From Mariannaea sp. PMI_226 (lineage: Eukaryota > Ascomycota > Sordariomycetes > Hypocreales > Nectriaceae), in NCBI GenBank assembly GCA_024336345.1, contig JANFOG010000007.1, positions 1,674,001-1,738,000 on the forward strand: a DNA stretch of 64,000 nucleotides, in the 5' to 3' direction. The notes beneath the pieces were generated by a model, which was not told where the DNA came from, did no database searches, and saw nothing but the letters and a program-made list of their open reading frames with translations. The translations under genes and the position numbers were made by a program. Within the stretch, counting starts at the first letter, position 1, and each line of letters opens with the position of its first letter. Positions 21,742 to 32,554 of the stretch are shown here, piece after piece.

Positions 21742-22934
21742 TCAACCCAAGCTCTGAGATTTCCTGATCCAGGAGACTCCCTTGTACAGGTCATTCCTCC
21801 ATCTTTCACTCTCTGCAAGCTCCGGCAAGGTCATAAAAGCGTGCGGGAAGCCGGGGTATATGTCAACCCGTGTTTCCACGCTACTGAAGAGTCAGGGTCA
21901 CGGAAATATCAGAGCAAACGTCGAAGAAGGCGGGGGTTCTTACCCAGCTTTGGCCAGCTTTCTCGCAAAGAGAAGGCCTTCGTCCCGCAGTGGGTCGAGT
22001 CCTGCAATATGGAAGCAAGTCGGGGGGAAACCATGAAAGCTGCTTTCAGGTAGGACAAGTGGTGATGTATAAGGATGCCCTCTGTCGGCTTTATAGAGGC
22101 TTTGAAAGAATTTCAGACTGGTCCGCGGTAGAATAGCTGCATCCGCGTTCTGTTCAAGTGAGGTGTACCCATCTTTGAGTAGATATCGCGGGTAGTCTGC
22201 CTCATCAACCGTTGGTGGAACTGTCAGAATTAAGCCGCTTATGCGATTCGTAGCCTAGGTGCAATGTGAAAATTAGTGACCGGACGGATGCTGTGTCCTA
22301 GTTTCGGGAGGTCCAACATTATCTTGCTCCCGCAGCATAGCTGCACATGCAAGTGCCGCACCTGCACTAATTCCACCTATAATGACGCTTCGTTTGTCCA
22401 CATTATAGGTGCGATATTCCTTTATAATCCAATCAAGTGCATCAAAAGTGTCCTGCATTGGAGTTGGAAAAGTCCACTCGGGGGTGTGGCGGTAATTCAC
22501 ATTCATGACGACGGAGCGAGTGTTGATGCACAGGAGGCGGCACCAAACATCTTCCGTCTCAATATTGCCGAAATAGAATCCACCAGCGTGTAGGTGAATA
22601 TACAGCGGTAGAAGGGCGTCAAGGTCATCTTCTAGTCGATAGATTCTCACTGCGATTAACGATTCATCCGAGGTTGGGATAGATACATCGATCGCAGCCA
22701 CGCCCTCTGAATAACGTGAGCTGTTAACAACAACTTGGACCACTCCACTGCAATAGAAGCGTAGTACGTACTGACGGGACCCAAAGCTTCTGCAAATGCT
22801 TTTTCTCTTGCGGTGTTGAAGAGGGCCTTACGCTGTTCGTGACTGATCCCCGGCGGCATATTGGGTACAGGGTGGGCGGCCTCGTACTCTACCCATTCAG
22901 AAGCCGGGGACGAATACTTGGTAAAATCAGCCAT
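21742..22934 (-). CDS. HSL-type alpha/beta hydrolase (esterase/lactonase)
   Basis: Four exons on the minus strand: 22934 to about 22781, about 22733-22318, 22254-21944 and 21883-21742; about 340 residues. Hormone-sensitive-lipase family marks are HLHAGGFYFGN (oxyanion loop, HAGG for the usual HGGG), GGISAG (nucleophile serine), GLDPLRDE (aspartate) and GFPHAF (histidine). The C-terminal exon begins within GSVETR and ends WIRKSQSLG. The first intron is ambiguous: pairs giving a 47-nt (two placements) or 38-nt intron all restore frame. The third exon uses the acceptor just before ATNRISGLILTVPPTVDEA with a GTTGGA donor. It hydrolyses esters or lactones of small carboxylic acids. It is divergent from the DUF3237 gene and shares a 486-bp promoter with it. 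Confidence 0.85.
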
Positions 22935-23240
22935 GATACATCAGAAAAAGAAGATGCTAGGATATTCTGTGTCAAACAATCACGTTATACACTGTTCTAC
23001 CAAAGGAGGTTTCAAATATGACAGGCTATTGATATCCAATTCATTTTATACAGCCAATTCGAATACAATTGAATCTGCACGTCCACATTTGCCTCAATTC
23101 CTAATCTCGGCTGTGCATCCGCCCTGGCGCCAAAGGCGACGAAAAGGCCAGCTCGAAACCTCAATTACGAGAACATACAATGAGGCTGCACATCGGCAAC
23201 GGCATTTTGTGGTGGCTAGGCGAACATTTGGTTCCATGCT

Positions 23241-23259
23241 CGGATACTCGGGTGGTCGG
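23241..23259 (+). promoter_or_regulatory. Triple CGG-N5 array in the divergent promoter
   Basis: CGG at 23241, 23249 and 23257, each separated by five bases, in the 486 bp between the divergent hydrolase and DUF3237 genes. A further CGG-N3-CGG occurs near 23194. It suits a direct-repeat-binding Zn2Cys6 factor; the regulator of this cluster is the obvious candidate. Confidence 0.45.
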
Positions 23260-23420
23260 CTAAATAAATACGTCATTGATACTTCAATTACCCGTGTCTG
23301 TTTCGGTACCAACTCAGCTGCCATCACGTATCATTCTCTTCTCAAAAACAGCATGTTTAACCATGGCTCAACGAATTTAGGCCTCTCAAATTGATATAGA
23401 ACTCTGTCAGCGAAATCAAA

Positions 23421-24278
23421 ATGGCAGAATTTGCAAAGTTACAGCCTGCCTTCCGGCTTAGGGTATGTGATTCCACGCTGCAGATGTGGCCACCCCCATC
23501 TCCTGTACCCGGTAATTGACGTTTGCATAGATGCAAACCTCTTCCCAATTGATCATCGGTGCGTAGGGAAGACATTTATCTGACCTTCAGTATTCTAACA
23601 CTTGTTCAAGGGCAAACATCTCCTGCCACAGGGCTGGCTGTTGGTCCCATTGAGCACGGTACTCTTACCAGCGTTGAAGGATACGGCACAGAAAAATTCG
23701 AGGGGAAAGTGGTAAACGGTGCAGATATTTTCTGTAAAACACCTTCGGGTGTGAAACTCGACTTTCGATCGGTCATTCAGTAAGTAAGCAGTCGAGACTA
23801 TTCAGCACCAGCATCAGGCTGACCAGTGATCAACAGACCCACCGAAGGAGAGGTAGTCGGCTATATCACTTGACGTTTGTTCATTCCACTCACAAAGTTG
23901 GTAGATGCTCTACTTTACCTTCTCTGGTTTCATCGAGGCAAACGAAGATACTGCTGCTGTCATGAGTGGTGATCCCAACGCTACTGGTACAAACTGGGGA
24001 AGCTCTTGTAAGTGGTTTGCCGTTCCCGGGATGTGAAGACCATGCTAGGATCCCAACTAATGCGTTTCCGCTTTGTGAAAGCTTTGACTGGGTCGTTTGA
24101 GGTGAGTATTATCTCTCTTGACACCTCAAAGATAAGATTCTTACTTTAGCAACAGACTGGCAATCCCAAGTGGAAGCACCTTACAAACAAATACTTCGTA
24201 GGATCTCAACGTCTTTTGCGACAGCCTGGAAAGCATCTGGAGGTCGAAATCAATTTGAGCCAGGTTGTCGTGAATTGA
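23421..24278 (+). CDS. DUF3237 family protein
   Basis: Six exons, 23421-23466, 23611-23779, 23837-23852, 23905-24007, 24082-24101 and 24156-24278, give 158 residues, near the usual length. The conserved core is plain: MAEFAKLQPAFRLRV, then VGPIEHGTLTSVEGYG, then FEGKVVNGAD, then LYFTFSGFIEANEDTAA followed by a KWKHLTNKYFVGSQR block. Two exons are only 16 and 20 nt; both are needed to keep frame. The first intron (144 bp) is the least certain. DUF3237 proteins form a small beta-barrel of unknown biochemical function, often encoded beside catabolic oxidoreductases and hydrolases. Here it is divergent from an esterase and upstream of a dehydrogenase on the same strand, so a role as an enzyme or binding protein of the same pathway is likely. 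Confidence 0.82.
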
Positions 24279-25230
24279 TATATCAATTTACCTGTCACCT
24301 AATCTGCTAGTCTAGGTTATATATAGTTAATTACTATACCTCATTTTGCATACAAAAAGCACCTGTCTTATCTTTCCATCACCACCACAATTGTGAGATA
24401 ATAGTGCCCTGGAGGCCAGGCGCATAAAAAATGTGATTCTATTATAGTTTGGTTCGCTCGCACGTATTCTATTTTGAATGCCTGTCTCAGTGAGACACTT
24501 GCTGGTACGCAGTTGTGACTCATGTTTGCTGTAATCTAGACCGAGAACTGCAAAGGGCTTCAACGCCATCAGCAACATGCGTGTCCATTAATAGCTATCG
24601 GCTTAGTGGTGCACGCATCACAACAATGGCCAACAATCCAGGTTTTGTCTCCCTAAGTACAATACCCACGTCTAAATGTTATCTTGATCTCACAACTGTA
24701 ATCTAACGTGTCGGCCTAATGGAGGTTTTCCTAGTACCTCGGATCCTTTTTGAAACTATTGATAGGATATGGAGTCGAGTTGGACACATGAGGCGTGTAC
24801 ATAATTTCTAAGTGCAGTTGACAACGTGTTCGCATTTTTACCAGAGTTCAAAGAGTTTCTTCGATCAGAGGGCCAGGTATCTCGGGTGGACGACAATCAC
24901 TAGCTGGGAATTATTCCAGACGCGGGCTCTCCAAGCCCGGATCTCCTCGGGACAACAAGTAAAACCTGCTCAATGAGCTAGAAGGACGGGAGACTGGAGC
25001 TGCCGGTCCTATGTCTAATCCCCAGTACCCGATTGGTCAGTTACAGCCCCGGTGCCGGCCGGTAGGTCGGTTGAAGCTCGAGCGCCTGGTTGTTCAATGA
25101 CTTTCACGATCACTGGAGAATATATTTTAGTCGTTCTCAAAGTCTGGTGGAGTATTCCAGATATATTCCTATCCACTTTCTTGTGTCCTATCAGCTTATC
25201 AACCACCACGACCCAAAAACTACAGCTACC
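24279..25230. other. Promoter region of the FAD dehydrogenase
   Basis: 950 bp without a supported gene. It contains a CGG-rich site at 25056-25070, 161 bp before the ATG. Confidence 0.5.
25056..25070 (+). promoter_or_regulatory. CGG direct-repeat site upstream of the FAD dehydrogenase
   Basis: CGG-N1-CGG-N5-CGG, 161-175 bp upstream of the ATG. Spacing resembles the sites at 18480 (opposite strand) and 23241. Regulatory function is an inference. Confidence 0.4.
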
Positions 25231-26703
25231 ATGTATGTCCAATCAGATGGAAACGATATTTTCACAGACGTTGTTGTCCTAGGCACAGGGCCGGGTGGGC
25301 TAGCGGCAACGGCGTCTGCTGTTGAAAATGGGGCGCAGGTTGTTGTAATTGAGGCGCATGATAAAATCGGAGGAAATGGCTTACTTTCGACTGGCTGGGT
25401 ATCATTTGTAAACAGCAAACTCCAGCGCTCTCTGGGCATCGAGGATTCCCCAGAACTGTTTCTGAAAGACTGCGATAAGTTGGTGGCCACCGCAAGCAAG
25501 CGCTATGGCCTCCAATATGATCTCGAGATCGCCAAGCTCTATGCTGAAGAAAGTCATAATCTATATGACATCTTGACTGAGCGTGGTGTCCGATTCAGCC
25601 GGCTTATAAAGCGTCCGCTGCAGACCAGTGTGGACCGACTTGCTGCTGTCGAAGATACGAGTATGTTTCCAGCTGCCTTTAAACAGGAGTTTGAGGGTCC
25701 AAATGTCAAGGCCTATCTGCGTTGTGTAGGTGAGCGTCTCATCATGGATGGGCAGACCGCCATAGGTGTGCAAGTTCGGCCACGAGATAGTGGGAAAGCT
25801 TTCAACGTTTGGGCACGGAAAGGCGTAGTTCTCGCTACAGGCGGGTATGGAGCCAATCCCGCTCTTCGCCGCCACTTTCAAGTCGATCCCAGAGATATGA
25901 GCATATTCTCAGGGTTGAGCACCTGTCGTGGAGACGGTCAGCTGATAGGCCAGGCTGTCGGGGGCGATCTCACCAATATGACAATGATCCCTCCGATTGT
26001 GGCGGTAGCATCGCATTTGACAGAGGAAGCCATTGCGGTCAATCTCGACGGAAATCGCTTCCACGACGAGGCTGGACCGTACGACTACCGCGTTCAGGAG
26101 CTGGAGAAACAGGTGGGCCAGGCAGCCCACTTTGTTTTTGACTCCAAGACATTTGAGTCCAAGCAGAAGTACGTCTTGCCCATGGCAGGGGATCTTGTCC
26201 AAGCTGCTACGCTTTCGGAGTTGGCCATTAAACTTGGAGTTCCTGGCCCTGCGCTGGAACAATCAGTTCGTGAATGGAATGCCTTCTTAGAGTCTGATCA
26301 ACCGCAAGATCCCAAGACGGGTCGAGTGCAGTTTACGCCAGAGCGCAGGCCTATTGCTCAGGCGCCATTCTATTCAAAACCTATGGTTGTGGGTATTAGT
26401 TTGACCTGCGGTGGCTTCATTACGACCAACTCCATGCAGGTTGTAGATGTATGGGGAGAAGCAGTCCCTGGCTTATTCGCGGTTGGCGACTGTGCCGGGG
26501 GGCTTACACCAACTGCGGAAATGGGGGGGACTCATCTTGGAGGAGGGTTTGTGTTGGGCTGGATAGCTGGAAAGGCAATTGCCACGGGCAATCTGTGTGC
26601 TCCTCATACAATAGGAACATTTGGGCAATGTCAGTCCCAAATGGCTGCGAGTCAGCCCCGTATTCCTATAGTGAGCGTTCCAGAGGCTCACGTTTCTAAG
26701 TAG
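25231..26703 (+). CDS. FAD-dependent dehydrogenase (fumarate reductase / 3-ketosteroid-dehydrogenase type)
   Basis: Intronless, 490 residues from the ATG at 25231; the upstream extension starts with TTG. An N-terminal FAD Rossmann motif reads GTGPGGLAA, followed by EAHDKIGGNGLLSTGW. Mid-protein it has VVLATGGYGANPALR. Near the C-terminus it has the FAD-binding end VPGLFAVGDCAGGLTPTAEM and GGTHLGGGFVLGWIAGK. This is the FAD_binding_2 family, which holds fumarate reductases, 3-ketosteroid dehydrogenases and urocanate reductase-like enzymes. It probably adds or removes hydrogen across a C-C bond next to a carbonyl or carboxylate. No heme or N-terminal FMN domain and no signal peptide are visible, so a soluble enzyme is expected. 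It is the last gene of the putative cluster and has a CGG site in its promoter. Confidence 0.85.
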   Translation: MYVQSDGNDIFTDVVVLGTGPGGLAATASAVENGAQVVVIEAHDKIGGNGLLSTGWVSFVNSKLQRSLGIEDSPELFLKDCDKLVATASKRYGLQYDLEIAKLYAEESHNLYDILTERGVRFSRLIKRPLQTSVDRLAAVEDTSMFPAAFKQEFEGPNVKAYLRCVGERLIMDGQTAIGVQVRPRDSGKAFNVWARKGVVLATGGYGANPALRRHFQVDPRDMSIFSGLSTCRGDGQLIGQAVGGDLTNMTMIPPIVAVASHLTEEAIAVNLDGNRFHDEAGPYDYRVQELEKQVGQAAHFVFDSKTFESKQKYVLPMAGDLVQAATLSELAIKLGVPGPALEQSVREWNAFLESDQPQDPKTGRVQFTPERRPIAQAPFYSKPMVVGISLTCGGFITTNSMQVVDVWGEAVPGLFAVGDCAGGLTPTAEMGGTHLGGGFVLGWIAGKAIATGNLCAPHTIGTFGQCQSQMAASQPRIPIVSVPEAHVSK

Positions 26704-27765
26704 CTATAGTACGAAGCCATTGCCTCCTACCTAGCTAACGTTATAAGACGATGCCGATTGATCATCATAATGTTACGGTCTCCTGCAGCTGGAAAAACTC
26801 TTGCAGCTGAAGTCGCCGCGGACACCGTTTTGTCCGATATCCTCCTATACTTCTTAAATATGGCTTTTACTCGTTTTCGTGTTACATTTCGCCCTCATAT
26901 TACTTGGCATTTTTTATTTAGCATCGCTATCACCACAAACCAGTAGAATTCACTCTTGGAGGTTAGCACAATAGACTTACCCTTCCAGCCTGAGAGCCTC
27001 AAAGCCGATACGCTCACTTTGCAAACAAACCAGTCAAAATCCTATTTTCAAGCTTTCCCCCTCCTCACCCATTATATATACAGCTTGAAAACACACGAAA
27101 GAGGTAACAAGTAGCTTCCTACATCATACCTCTGCTGACCAGGAAGTTGGCGAGATGGTGGCGAGGCTGGCTTCTGGGAGTCGACGCCTGGCACAGGCCA
27201 CGGCCCCACTGATTCTAGCTGATGTTAGAATAGGTCGGGCTCAGGGTCGTAGGCGGTAAAAGAAATAATTCACCTAGACTCGCTGCATCTAATTGGCTAG
27301 GATCGAGGCTTCAGGACTTATGTGCTTCAACGTGAAAATAATAAGGGTGTAATTACATCGCTCTATTGGTATAACTGCGGTCAAGCCTATAAAGCAGCGG
27401 CCGAAGTCCCTCCAGACTTCTACTTATAAATGTTGACACAATCGCGATATCTCCCATGGCATCCTGAGGGCTTGCACAATATTATATGCAGTCTTGACCA
27501 CATTCGAATCACGTGGAATACTCATGCCAGTAAGCGCCTAGTCTCATCACGGTTACTCAAAATATCTGGCATCACGGACCAACACGCCAACCAAAAGCGA
27601 GAACAAACGCCAAGGCAAACTGTCAAGGGCCTGCTCCCACCGGCTGCCTAGTTGTAAGCGCCAGCATCTTAAATGCGCAGCGGCGGGTCTGCCAGAGTCC
27701 TTCTTAGTTTCTATTCCATCATTTCTGTCATTTCTTGCTCCCAAGACCGCGGGCCGCTCAACAAC
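26704..27765. other. Intergenic region
   Basis: 1.06 kb with no supported gene. Short frames lack motifs. It separates the catabolic cluster from the HET gene. Confidence 0.45.
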
Positions 27766-29804
27766 ATGGACCTCGGTGAGATCGACCTTTGCTCTTTTTG
27801 CTGGCCTCTGTTGGAGAACCTGGCCGATAATATTGTACTCCCTGCCTTGAAGCCTCATCATGCAAGTTATGGGCCACTTCTCTCTTCAAGTGAGACTTGC
27901 GCCATCTGCAAGTTGATCATATCGCGATTTCAACCGCTTCCCTCTTTTAAGGACGAGATATCAAATCTGTGCAATAGCGATAGCTTAAATGAATACCCGG
28001 TTCAAATCACCGCAAAATGCGTTCGAGAGATGCCTTCTGGGGTCATCTGGGCACTCATGGAAGCGTCTCTCAGAAGCAAGAATTCCTTTTTCTGTTGGAT
28101 AAGTACTTTCACAATTTTAACTTGTCGACCTGGCGGTAAGAAATTCGAAATTACCCATGCCCATTATGCACCAAGATGAGGAATCTCACAGGCATAAATA
28201 CAGCTCCAGCCTCAAAGCTACCTGAATGGACAAGCTTAAGCGCGGTGTCAACATTCGACGATAATGCTCTGGCCGTCAAATCTTGGCTGCAAGAGTGTCG
28301 ATCACTTCACGCTCATACAGCATGTCATCCCGTGAGCTTTACTCCCAGAAGGCTCCTCACTGTTGGCCTAGATGGAAAGCCGATTAGGCTAGTTGACGGC
28401 CACACTGTCACCGACCAATTGGGGTACGCGACCCTCAGTTACTGCTGGGGCGACTCTTTGCAACTTCAGACCAGAAAGGACACACTTGCCCAGTTCAGTA
28501 ACGCAATTCAACTAGAAATGTTCCCCAAGACGTTTTCAGATGCGGTAAGTATAACCCGAGCTGTTGGAATCCCACGCATCTGGATAGATGCACTCTGCAT
28601 AGTACAGGATGATGAGGAGGAATGGCAAAGTGAATCAGCGAACATGGGTGACATCTTTCAAGCAAGCCAGATGACAATCACCGCAGCTCAGTCTGTAAAT
28701 AGCACCCAAGGCTGTTTTCCTTCTGCAAATGGGCAACGTGACGAGACCGAGTTATTTTTTCGCGCCAAACGAAATGGTCAACAGATCGTCAGTTACCTAG
28801 TGCGTGTTTACCATGGCGATATTTGGGACCGTTACTTTAGTAATAGTACCATCAGTCAACGCGGCTGGGTACTACAGGAGCAACTGCTCTCCCGACGAGT
28901 TGTCTCCTGCACACAGTCTGGAGTCCGTTGGCAATGCCGGACATGCTACCAGACGCAGAGTGGACTTGTCTTTGAACCGAAGGACATGCAAAGCATTGAT
29001 TTCAGAGTTCGCACCCCGTCGCTCCATCCCAACCTCCATCAGAACTACCGTTGGTGTCGCGCTACTTGGCAACTCATCGTGAAAAACTATTCAAACCGCC
29101 GCTTCACATACGAGAAAGATAGAGTTCCGGCCATTGCGGGCATCACCAAATATTTTGCCGCTGCTCTCGACGATACGCCTCTGCTTGGTTTATGGAAGAG
29201 ATCATTCATAGAAGATTTAGCATGGTTGCGTCTGTCCCGACCAGAGAGGTCAAGCCCGTCAGGACTGCCGTCGTGGTCTTGGATTAGCTGTCCAGCGCAT
29301 GTTGAATATGGATTCTGGGATAGTGACGGTTCTTCAGATGCAGACTTCGACAGAAAGCGAGTGGAACACGCAAAGATGCTGAGCTGGGACATCGAGTGGC
29401 ACGGCACACCCCATACTTCGCCGGTCAAAATGTCCCAGGTGCAGCTCGAAGGCCCAGTGCGGGAGATTGGAATTATACCATTTGCTGAAGGCAACGCTTC
29501 AAATCCACCGTATTTCAAGGTATCAGGGGACAGTCCGAGAGACCATGTGAAGACTAAGATCCCGTGGCGGTGTTGTGGGCAGTTTGATGCCGGGGAGACA
29601 AACACGGCATCAGTATATTTATGCCTTCTCCTTTATTCGGAAACGAAGCAAGTAGATGGTGAAAGGACAGATGAGATCTTTCTTATCTTGGAGCCCGTTC
29701 AACTTCAGGATGGTCTGAAGTACAGACGCCTTGCATTGGCGAAAATATGGGGAGAAATACCGACATTCGAGCCAGATAGGACCATGTCAATCTGTCTTAT
29801 CTAA
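27766..29804 (+). CDS. HET-domain (heterokaryon incompatibility type) protein
   Basis: Two exons, 27766-28135 and 28192-29804 (intron 56 bp), 660 residues. An N-terminal cysteine pair set (CSFC, later CAIC) precedes the HET domain. Its marks are YATLSYCWG at about residues 202-210, RIWIDALCIVQDDEEEW from about 253, and a TITAAQSVNSTQGCF segment. The fungal HET domain is a TIR-like fold found in proteins that trigger cell death when incompatible strains fuse, and in many uncharacterised paralogues. The C-terminal 350 residues include RGWVLQEQLLSRRVV and a PSGLPSWSW block common to this family. No partner gene is adjacent; the gene is convergent with the GT90 gene (142 bp apart). It appears intact. 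Confidence 0.9.
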
Positions 29805-29946
29805 TATTCTATCTGCCGTATTTGTTATCAATATTATTTCTTCAATTCACCTCGATTGGCAATGGCAAGCCACTAGATGAAAGCTACAGTCTATTCGGTT
29901 CTATTTCGCAAGCAGGATACTTTAATATCAACAGTAAAAGCTATAC

Positions 29947-32554
29947 TCAAGACAAATCTGCCTCTCGTTTAGGGTCTTGAAGCCTAGCCAGCTCTAACAT
30001 CAGTCTGTAGACATATATACTCCGGTCAGCTTCGCGAAATGCTTTGGAATACCATAGCCTGCCAGAATCTGCAATCTGCTTCGCTCGTTGACGGCCAGGT
30101 TCGGTCGATGTGAGATAGAAGACCAGCTCAGGAAGTTCCTCCATACTCTGACTGATAGGTATATAGTGCATCCATGGTACCAGTCGGTCGTCATGCCATT
30201 CTCGAAAAAGGGTCTGCTTCAATGGAACCGATCTTGAAGCGAGTAGCTTGTAATAACGGCCACTGATTCCATTACCATCGATATCGAATGCGAATTTTGA
30301 CCGAAGCGCTTCGTCCTTGTTGGCCCAGGCCTTGACCCCAAAATATGCATCTTGGTGCCGGCAGTACTTCCTCTCGCATTGAAAGATTCTGGTAAAGACA
30401 ACGTCGAATAACCTTCCGTTCAGGAAAGACGACTTCACGCGCTGAATCAAGCCATCCTTGACTTGCAGATAATAATTCTTTCTTTTGAGGTTTTGCGCTA
30501 GTTCGACAAATCGCTGCCGGTGGAAGAGCTGCCACTTGTTATTACGTGCGAACCCTCCAGTAGTTGATCCGGCCCAATAGAGATTGTTGTGCTTGTTCTC
30601 CCATTTGACATCTGTTTTTTCTTCGTATAAAAACTCGGGCTCCATATATGCGGGACTGGGAAAGAGGATATCTCCCATCGTGGACGGCACTCCAGTCGAA
30701 AGTACGGGGACTGCTTCTTGAATCAGGCGAAACGACACAGGGCTCATCATGAGGCCGTGCATAGTGCCATACTCGGGATGTTTGCATAGATTCTGAGTTG
30801 AAGAGAGGTTTGTGACAAATGGCAGGCCGTAGGTCTCGATGTTTTCCACCTCCTCCGATGCTTCTCCTCGATGGTCGCAGTGTTTTGTCAGCTTATCCCA
30901 CACCGGCTGGCGGCCGAGATCCTCCACATCGATCTCCGAATCGTGAGATAGAATTTCTCCTTCTGGGACAGGAAAGAGAACCCTTGGTTCATCGAGATGA
31001 TTGGCGAGAAACCTAACGTCTGGTAGTCCGGTGATATTCCCCAATAGCTTATTGAACTGAAGTGAGATATGTCTATCAGAAGCACGTTCTGGATGGCTAC
31101 ATTCGGTGGTGGAGGTCGACCCTGAGAAATCACACATCCACAGGTCAATGCCATCTACGGTATGGGCTTGGGATATTCTCTCAAGAATCTGCTTGCCACT
31201 CAATTGCCGAAAAGGTAAGATGGCCTTATGTATTGAATCAAAGTCGTCAATCAATGGTGAATCGTGTGATTTTGCAAAGTGGTACCACTCCTCAAAACCA
31301 GGGGGTGGTCGTTCGTCGTATCTCCGTTGGTATTCGTCGCAGGCGTCTTCGAAGGTTGAGGACTGCCTTTTCACTAAATCATGAAACTCGCCCGTCGCTC
31401 GATCAGCTAAAGCTTCCACTGGGTGTTGCATTTCTTGGCTGAAGGATGGTGTATTATCAAATTGTGCCCTTGATATCACCAAGTTGGCAAGGTATGGGGC
31501 AAGCAGCACCAAAGCAAAGGCCCAGAGGGCCGACCTTCTCTTCGTTTGCACTGGGATCGAGCCTATAATTTGCCCGAGTGTAATCAGAGCCGTGATGACG
31601 AATGAGAACGCCTGAATTTCTGAGGATAAATTAAATGTATTGCAGGTTGATAAGATGCCGAATGATCCTAGTGTAGCCGCAATATTCCATGATGTATGAC
31701 GAGCCTGGAGGTAAAGATCAGATCAAAAGCTTTTCATTTGTTCAAGGAGGAGATTCAGCGTACAGTTCTGGCAGTAAAACACCAATACAGGGCCTTGGCA
31801 AACCCCAAAATCGAGACCTGCAAAATGCTGCTTCGTGGAACGCTGAATATCGAGATACGTATGGCGAGCCCAGCTAGCAAAATAAACGTAACTCGATATG
31901 AAAGGGGTGCGATGCAGCTTTCGAAATCTGGCAAGCCAGGCCACAGGGACTTGTTTCGAGTTCCATTCAGGAACGCTGCATAAACGACAAAAGAGGTAGC
32001 AATTGCTATCACCGAAAAGACGAGCCCGTGATGATCCCAGTTGGACAGAGTCAAGATGGAAAAAGCAGCAATCAATGCTGTACTCCGGTCATGGGTGGCA
32101 AGATGGGAGAGAAATGAAAAGCTGGACTGTTCTTGTTTATGAGCTCTTGGTTCCCAGGATTTCTGGGCTGTGAGAAGCAGGGGAGTTAAAGCTGGCTACA
32201 GAATTTAGCAACTATGAGACAAATCTAGATTTCCCACATCTTATTTACCATAAGCTTGAAACTATCACCCTCTGCTCGACAAAAGGATACAATAGCAACG
32301 CATCCGGCGACAGCCCACAAAGACAGTGCACGTCCGCATCTTGTCTTATTGTGGGTTAGGGGAATGGCTCTACAATCCTCGGGATCGTAATCGAAGAGTC
32401 TGGCTTTGAAGATCACGGGTAATAGGATCCAGCATAAGACCTCCGAGTACAGCTCTTGGTCTCTGCCGAATGAATGCGTTACCACTGTCAAAAGCAAGGC
32501 CGTCGCAGTAGCTGGAGATGTCGAACTGAGGCTGTCAAGCTTTGGCCCATACAT
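29947..32554 (-). CDS. Membrane GT90 glycosyltransferase (CAP10/CXT1-like)
   Basis: Three exons on the minus strand, 32554-32249, 32195-31764 and 31704-29947 (introns 53 and 59 bp), 831 residues. The first 320 residues hold several hydrophobic segments, predicting a multi-pass membrane region. The C-terminal half is a GT90 domain: LYWAGSTTGGFARNNKWQLF, then a DAYFGVKAW segment, KFAFDIDGNGISGRYYKLL and SVPLKQTLFREWHDDRLVPW. GT90 proteins include the cryptococcal xylosyltransferase Cxt1 and CAP10, and act in the Golgi on surface or secreted glycans; the donor here is likely a UDP-sugar. The reading frame from 31551 alone would give a shorter, soluble form, but the upstream exons keep frame and match the long fungal architecture. 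Confidence 0.85.

Noticed and set aside
22861..23394. 177-codon plus-strand frame overlapping the HSL exon 1 and the divergent promoter
   Set aside because: Opposes a supported exon and crosses the promoter; no domain content.
25909..26262. 117-codon minus-strand frame
   Set aside because: Antisense shadow of the FAD dehydrogenase.
18891..26703. A secondary-metabolite biosynthetic cluster
   Set aside because: No polyketide synthase, peptide synthetase, terpene cyclase or prenyltransferase is present; the enzymes fit catabolism better.
29087..29605. 172-codon minus-strand frame
   Set aside because: Antisense shadow of the HET-domain gene.
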